A program made the position numbers and the translations under genes. A stretch of 64,000 bases of DNA, from positions 3,431 through 67,430 of the forward strand of contig CAZLLI010000004.1 of the NCBI GenBank assembly GCA_964560355.1, given 5' to 3'. Source of the DNA: JAKEHA01 sp964560355 (lineage in GTDB: Bacteria > Krumholzibacteriota > Krumholzibacteriia > WVZY01 > JAKEHA01). This document shows, one piece after another, positions 60,041 to 64,000 of the stretch; within the stretch, counting starts at the first letter, position 1; each line of letters opens with the position of its first letter. The notes beneath the pieces are model-generated. The model did not search any database and had not been told where the DNA came from. It was given only the letters and a program-made list of their open reading frames with translations.

Positions 60041-61161
60041 GCCGATCGAAAGTCCGCCGCGAGCAGCTTGTGGAAGTGGTACTCACCGTGCTCGCGCTTG
60101 ACTGAATAACGCCCCGCCTCGTACGACGACGATCCCAGCCCGCGCTGCACCGACTCGCAAATCTCGACGTCTTCCACCTGCACCACGTCGCTCGCGGCCA
60201 GGCTCTTCGACACGAAGTCATCGTCGCTCGCGGTCGCGCCCGTGAAGTAGTAGTCGAAGATCACGTCGGTGTGGTCGTGGCCCTTCGGGATCACCCAGTT
60301 CGTGTCCATCATGGGGCCGTAGCGGTTGATCATCAGATTCGGATAGATCCACGCATAGAGCACCTTGTCGCCGATGCGTTCGGAAAAGTCGGAGCCGCCC
60401 TTCGGGCCCCCGTCGCCCGCGCCCGCGCCGGATTGAATCGAGTAGCGCTCGAAGATTTCCGTTTGGTACGAATCCAAGTCCAGCTGCCCCGCGAGACCTT
60501 TGTGCAAGTACGACACGTGGTAGCCGCCGTCGAGATAGTTATCGACGTAGACCTTCCAGTTGCACGCCAGCGTGTACTTGCGCCGCGCGACGAACTGCAA
60601 CGCGCCCACTTGCATCTCTTGCAAGCGCCGCGCGACCTCGCCCATGTCGGCGCCGAGCGGGCGCGGCTCCTTCGCCATCGAGATGAACACCAAGCCGCAC
60701 CACTCGCCCACGTGCATCGGCACCAATCCAAATTTCGCGCGGTCGAAATCCTTCACCGCGCCCAACTCCGGCGCGCGCAGAAGACGGCCGTCGAGGCCGT
60801 ACGTCCACCCGTGGTACGGACATACCAGCGATTCCGAACACCCTGCGCCCACGGCCACCACCGCCGCGTGATGCCGGCATACGTTGAAAAACGCGCGCAA
60901 CGCGCCGTCTTCGCCGCGTACCACCACGTACGGCTCGCCCGCCACCGACCCCGCCACGAAATCTCCCGCCTTCTTGAACTGGTCGCTCCGCGCCGCGATC
61001 AACCAGTTGTTCTTGAACACCGTCTCGCACTCCAAATCGTAGAAGCGCGAGTCCGTGTACCACGACTTGGGCGGCAGCCACGCCGCTTCCAACGGAACGC
61101 TGGGGTCGAAACGACGGACTTCGTCGAGGAGCCAGGGGGATTGCTTGATATTGGTCGCCAT
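60037..61161 (-). CDS. Rieske-type aromatic ring-hydroxylating oxygenase, alpha subunit
   Basis: 374 residues from ATG 61161. The Rieske site is NVCRHHAAVVAVGAG...CPYHGW (Cys-x-His and Cys-x2-His). The mononuclear iron site is in VYVDNYLDGGYHVSYLHKGL (Asp, two His) with the bridging Asp. The length and the ELGAVKDFD region resemble choline monooxygenase/GbcA-type oxygenases rather than naphthalene dioxygenases. The substrate is therefore uncertain. The reductase partner is not in the window. It is divergent from thiL; its 3' end touches the pseudogene on the other strand. Confidence 0.88.
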   Translation of the reverse strand: MATNIKQSPWLLDEVRRFDPSVPLEAAWLPPKSWYTDSRFYDLECETVFKNNWLIAARSDQFKKAGDFVAGSVAGEPYVVVRGEDGALRAFFNVCRHHAAVVAVGAGCSESLVCPYHGWTYGLDGRLLRAPELGAVKDFDRAKFGLVPMHVGEWCGLVFISMAKEPRPLGADMGEVARRLQEMQVGALQFVARRKYTLACNWKVYVDNYLDGGYHVSYLHKGLAGQLDLDSYQTEIFERYSIQSGAGAGDGGPKGGSDFSERIGDKVLYAWIYPNLMINRYGPMMDTNWVIPKGHDHTDVIFDYYFTGATASDDDFVSKSLAASDVVQVEDVEICESVQRGLGSSSYEAGRYSVKREHGEYHFHKLLAADFRSA

Positions 61162-61267
61162 GATTCGTCGTGAGCCACGTTGCCGGAGGCGGGAGTATAC
61201 CAGCTTCCCAGTCCTCCGGTCGGCCCGCCTCCTCGCGGGGTTGCCCCGGCATGCTATCACGAATACA

Positions 61268-62257
61268 ATGCCCGGGATGAAGTCGGAGTTCGAGCTGATC
61301 GAAGCCCTGGCGCGCGCGTCGCGTCGTGCGCGGCGTTCGACGTCGGGCGTCGTGGTAGGCATCGGTGACGACGCCGCGGTGCTGCGCGTCTCCGCGCGCG
61401 AGGACGTCGTGGTCACGACGGATTCGCTGGTGGAGGGTCGGCACTTCGAGCGCACGTGGCTCTCCCCGCGCGACCTGGGGTGGAAACTCGCCGCCGCGAA
61501 CTTGAGTGACATCGCCGCGATGGGCGGCGTCCCGCGCTGGGCGTTGATCTCGTACGTGCTGCCGCGCGGTGTGAGCGCGTTGTACGCGGAGGGAATCCAG
61601 CGCGGTGCCGCGGAGCATCTCGCGCGCTACGGCGCTTCCATCGTGGGCGGCAACATCGCGTCGACGGATGGACCGCTGGTGTGCGACATGACGCTGGTGG
61701 GAACGTGCAGGCGCGGGCGCGCGTGGAAGCGCAAAGCAAGAGCGGGCGACATTATTGTCGTCGCGGGAAACTTGGGAGCCGCAGCCGCGGGAGTGACACT
61801 ACTGCGCGAGAAAAAGAAGCCGAGTGCAGCTCTGATCCGTGCATATCGAAGACCGACTCCGAGGCTCGACGTTTCCCGCGCTGTCGCGCGGGATATCAGT
61901 GGCGCGATCGACATCAGCGACGGCCTCTCGAGCGACCTCATTCATATGTGCGAGGCGAGCGGCGTGGGCTGCGAGCTGGACGCGGGGTCGCTCCCGATTC
62001 CGCGCGCGGTGCGAGAGTTCTGCGCCCGCCGGCGCAAGAGCGCGGTCGAATGGGCCCTCCACGCGGGCGAGGACTACGCACTATTATTGAGCGTCGCGCC
62101 GCAACGCGCGGACGCGGTTTGCCGTACAATCCGCAACTCGGGCGCGCCGGCCGCGGTCGTCGGGGTTTTCACGTCGGCGCGAGGCGCGTACGGGATCCTC
62201 GAAAACGGACGCGTGCGCGCGTTCCAAGCGCGCGGGTGGGACCACCTGAAACGATGA
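61268..62257 (+). CDS. thiL: Thiamine-monophosphate kinase
   Basis: 329 residues from ATG 61268. The AIR-synthase-like ATP-binding fold shows GIGDDAAVL, TTDSLVEGRHF, the substrate-contact DLGWKLAAANLSDIAAMGG, GGNIAST and DISDGLSSDL. The enzyme phosphorylates thiamine monophosphate to thiamine diphosphate. The TATCAC and AATACAATG just before the start suggest a very short leader. The TGA overlaps the ATG of the downstream CPBP gene, so the two are translationally coupled. Confidence 0.92.
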   Translation: MPGMKSEFELIEALARASRRARRSTSGVVVGIGDDAAVLRVSAREDVVVTTDSLVEGRHFERTWLSPRDLGWKLAAANLSDIAAMGGVPRWALISYVLPRGVSALYAEGIQRGAAEHLARYGASIVGGNIASTDGPLVCDMTLVGTCRRGRAWKRKARAGDIIVVAGNLGAAAAGVTLLREKKKPSAALIRAYRRPTPRLDVSRAVARDISGAIDISDGLSSDLIHMCEASGVGCELDAGSLPIPRAVREFCARRRKSAVEWALHAGEDYALLLSVAPQRADAVCRTIRNSGAPAAVVGVFTSARGAYGILENGRVRAFQARGWDHLKR

Positions 62258-62976
62258 CGGCAGCAAAGAGCAAATTCCACGAGACGACGCTGGGCGTGTT
62301 CGTCGTGTCGTTCGCGCTCATGGTGGTCGCGGGGCTGGAGAACAGCGTCGCACCGTGGGCGCCGTTCTACCTGGTGTACGCGGCGCTCGCCACCTGGCTC
62401 CCGATCAAATGGGGGACGTACCGCTTCGGCGCCATCAAGGACGTGCCGTGGTGGTGGTGGGCGGTGTGCCCGGTCATCGCGATCTTGCTGCAAGCGGTGT
62501 CGAGTCTGCTATTGAACGGCGTCTACGCGCGCATCGTGGTGGCGATGGGCGGCGTCGAGCGGCTCGACGATCCGCTCATCGCGGTGCCGCCCATGTTCGA
62601 CGCCATGTTCACCAAGGCGGCGGAGCGACTCCACCTCGCCAAGCAAACCGTCGCGATTGCGTATTACTGCTTCATCGTCGCGTGGGCCGCGTTCGGCGAG
62701 GAGCTGTACTTCCGCGGCTACGTGCAGGGCACACTGCGCAAGCGCCACTCGGCGCGCTACGCCATCGCGGTCGCGACGTCGCTGTTCGCGGTCCGTCATT
62801 ATATGCAGATGCTGCTCCTGCTACCGATCTACCCGCTGTTCGCGGCCAGCGCGTGGGTGCTGATGGCGTTCCCGCTCGGGATCGTGGTCGGCATCATCTA
62901 CGAGCGCACGAAGTCGCTGTGGGTCCCGATCGTGATCCACTACCTGTTCAACATCATTCCGTTTCTCGTTCGCTAG
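62254..62976 (+). CDS. CPBP-family intramembrane glutamic endopeptidase
   Basis: 240 residues with about six hydrophobic segments. The Rce1/CPBP signature is visible: GEELYFRGY (EExxxR), then FAVRHYMQML (FxxxH) and a late VIHYLFNIIP (His-x3-Asn). CPBP proteases cleave in the membrane and often protect bacteria from their own peptides or process modified substrates. The substrate is unknown. The ATG (62254) overlaps the thiL stop (ATGA), and a peptidase gene follows 12 bp after the stop. Confidence 0.88.
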   Translation: MTAAKSKFHETTLGVFVVSFALMVVAGLENSVAPWAPFYLVYAALATWLPIKWGTYRFGAIKDVPWWWWAVCPVIAILLQAVSSLLLNGVYARIVVAMGGVERLDDPLIAVPPMFDAMFTKAAERLHLAKQTVAIAYYCFIVAWAAFGEELYFRGYVQGTLRKRHSARYAIAVATSLFAVRHYMQMLLLLPIYPLFAASAWVLMAFPLGIVVGIIYERTKSLWVPIVIHYLFNIIPFLVR

Positions 62977-62988
62977 AAGGGGAATTCC

Positions 62989-64000
62989 ATGAAGTATCGC
63001 ATCCCGCTCGCGCTGCTGGTGGCACTCGCGTGTCTCACGCCGGCGTGCAACAAGAAGCCGGTCACGGTGGCGCCCGCTACCAAGGTCGAGGATTACTCGT
63101 ACGCACGCTTGAACGACGTCGCCGTCACCCACATGGACATGGACCTCGCCGTCGACTTCGACCGGCAGGTGATTGCGGGGACGTGCACGTACGACATCGC
63201 GCGCAAGACCGACGCCGAGATCGTCAACCTCGACACGTGGGCGCTGCGCATTAAGGACGTCACGGTCGATGGCAAGAAGGCGACGTGGGTGCTGGGCGAT
63301 TCGCTCCCGCTCATCGGGCGGCCGCTGTCGGTTGGAATCACGCCCGAGACCAAACGTTTCACGGTCACGTTCGAGACCACCGCCGCGGCGCGCGGCGTGC
63401 AGTGGCTGACGCCGCAGCAGACGCTCGGCAAACAGCACCCGTACGTGTACACGCAGTCGCAGTCGATCCACGCACGCTCGTGGGTGCCGTGCCAAGATAC
63501 GCCGGCCAATCGCATCACGTACACCGCGCGCGTCAAGTGTCCGCCCGAACTCATGGCGGTGATGAGCGCGAAGAATCCGGAAGCGCGGAGCGCGGACGGC
63601 GCATATAGCTTCGAGATGAAGCAGCCCATTCCGTCGTACTTGCTGGCACTCGCGGTGGGCGATATCGAGTTTCGCAAGATCGGTCCGCGCACCGGCGTCT
63701 TCTCCGAACCCGGCATGGCCGACAAAGCCGCCGCGGAGTTTTCGGACCTCGAAGCGATGATGGACGCGGCCGAATCAATGCTGGGACCGTATCGCTGGGA
63801 GCGCTACGACGTGCTGGTGCTGCCGCCGTCGTTCCCGTTCGGCGGCATGGAGAATCCGCGCCTCACCTTCGCGACGCCGATTCTCGTTGCGGGCGACAAG
63901 TCGCTCGTCTCCGTCATCGTGCACGAGATGGCGCACTCGTGGTCGGGCAACCTCGTCACCAACGCGACCTGGAACGACTTCTGGCTCAACGAAGGCTTCA
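62989..64000 (+). CDS. M1-family aminopeptidase (leukotriene A4 hydrolase-like) lipoprotein, 3' end outside window
   Basis: The frame is open to the right edge, with 337 codons in the window. ATG 62989 begins a lipoprotein signal (ALACLTPAC, Cys 20). The M1 landmarks are CQDTPANR, the exopeptidase motif FGGMENP and the zinc motif HEMAH with Glu 18 residues later (H312, E313, H316, E335; NEGF). This spacing is the M1 rule. It removes N-terminal residues from peptides and, in the LTA4H branch, may open an epoxide. It lies in a thiL-CPBP-M1 run. The C-terminal half is missing from the window. Confidence 0.9.
   Translation, partial: MKYRIPLALLVALACLTPACNKKPVTVAPATKVEDYSYARLNDVAVTHMDMDLAVDFDRQVIAGTCTYDIARKTDAEIVNLDTWALRIKDVTVDGKKATWVLGDSLPLIGRPLSVGITPETKRFTVTFETTAAARGVQWLTPQQTLGKQHPYVYTQSQSIHARSWVPCQDTPANRITYTARVKCPPELMAVMSAKNPEARSADGAYSFEMKQPIPSYLLALAVGDIEFRKIGPRTGVFSEPGMADKAAAEFSDLEAMMDAAESMLGPYRWERYDVLVLPPSFPFGGMENPRLTFATPILVAGDKSLVSVIVHEMAHSWSGNLVTNATWNDFWLNEGF

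Overview
The window is GC-rich bacterial chromosome with no rRNA, tRNA, CRISPR array or integrase that I can recognise. Many products are exported: lipoproteins with clear lipoboxes, outer-membrane barrels (DUF3943, phenol-degradation-type and Omp85-type), and secreted proteins with carboxypeptidase-regulatory, dockerin-like and FlgD/type IX-sorting-like modules. This points to a diderm heterotroph, probably from an uncultivated lineage related to the FCB group or Eisenbacteria/Krumholzibacteria. That placement is inference, because no taxonomic marker gene is present.

Layout. 1-9.1 kb: end of a diheme cytochrome c, a large Tyr/Gly-rich secreted protein, two paralogous lipoproteins, a DUF3943 barrel, a PAS-LuxR regulator and a beta-CASP nuclease. 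9.2-12.6 kb: an SppA protease fused to a barrel-like domain, then a gene-free stretch holding two candidate RNAs that converge, each with its own promoter and terminator. 12.6-18.4 kb: an M16 peptidase lipoprotein and a tightly overlapping S9 peptidase / ring-cleaving dioxygenase / hydrolase operon. 18.7-21.5 kb: a large zinc metalloprotease.

21.5-25.3 kb is the most interesting part. It is an AT-richer island with a HipA-like kinase, a DUF3037 protein and an HEPN (RNxxxH) protein. The island lies between two copies of a 57-bp terminator repeat that differ at one base, with a related hairpin inside it. The bordering genes converge on the repeat, which suggests insertion at a bidirectional terminator that was duplicated. 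I propose it as a candidate anti-phage or toxin-antitoxin-like system.

25.3-34.5 kb: surface lipoproteins (two tandem beta-propellers, a glycine-rich PKD lipoprotein, a FlgD-like secreted protein), a short-chain dehydrogenase and DNA polymerase IV. 34.6-40 kb: an operon of PLP lyase, dehydrogenase, GT39-like glycosyltransferase and ABC-F ATPase. 40-47 kb: an alpha/beta hydrolase, an ECF sigma/anti-sigma pair, a flavin-type oxidoreductase with endonuclease III, a barrel protein and PolX. 47.4-52.1 kb: an AT-richer block with a giant secreted HExxH/beta-helix/dockerin protein and a small secreted protein. 52.4-64 kb: housekeeping genes (flavoprotein reductase, IlvE, RluA, HdeD, Omp85-like barrel, an Rrf2/YgfZ/HD operon, Rieske oxygenase, ThiL, CPBP protease, M1 aminopeptidase cut by the window end) plus a decayed nucleotidyltransferase toxin-like locus at 59.6-60.0 kb.
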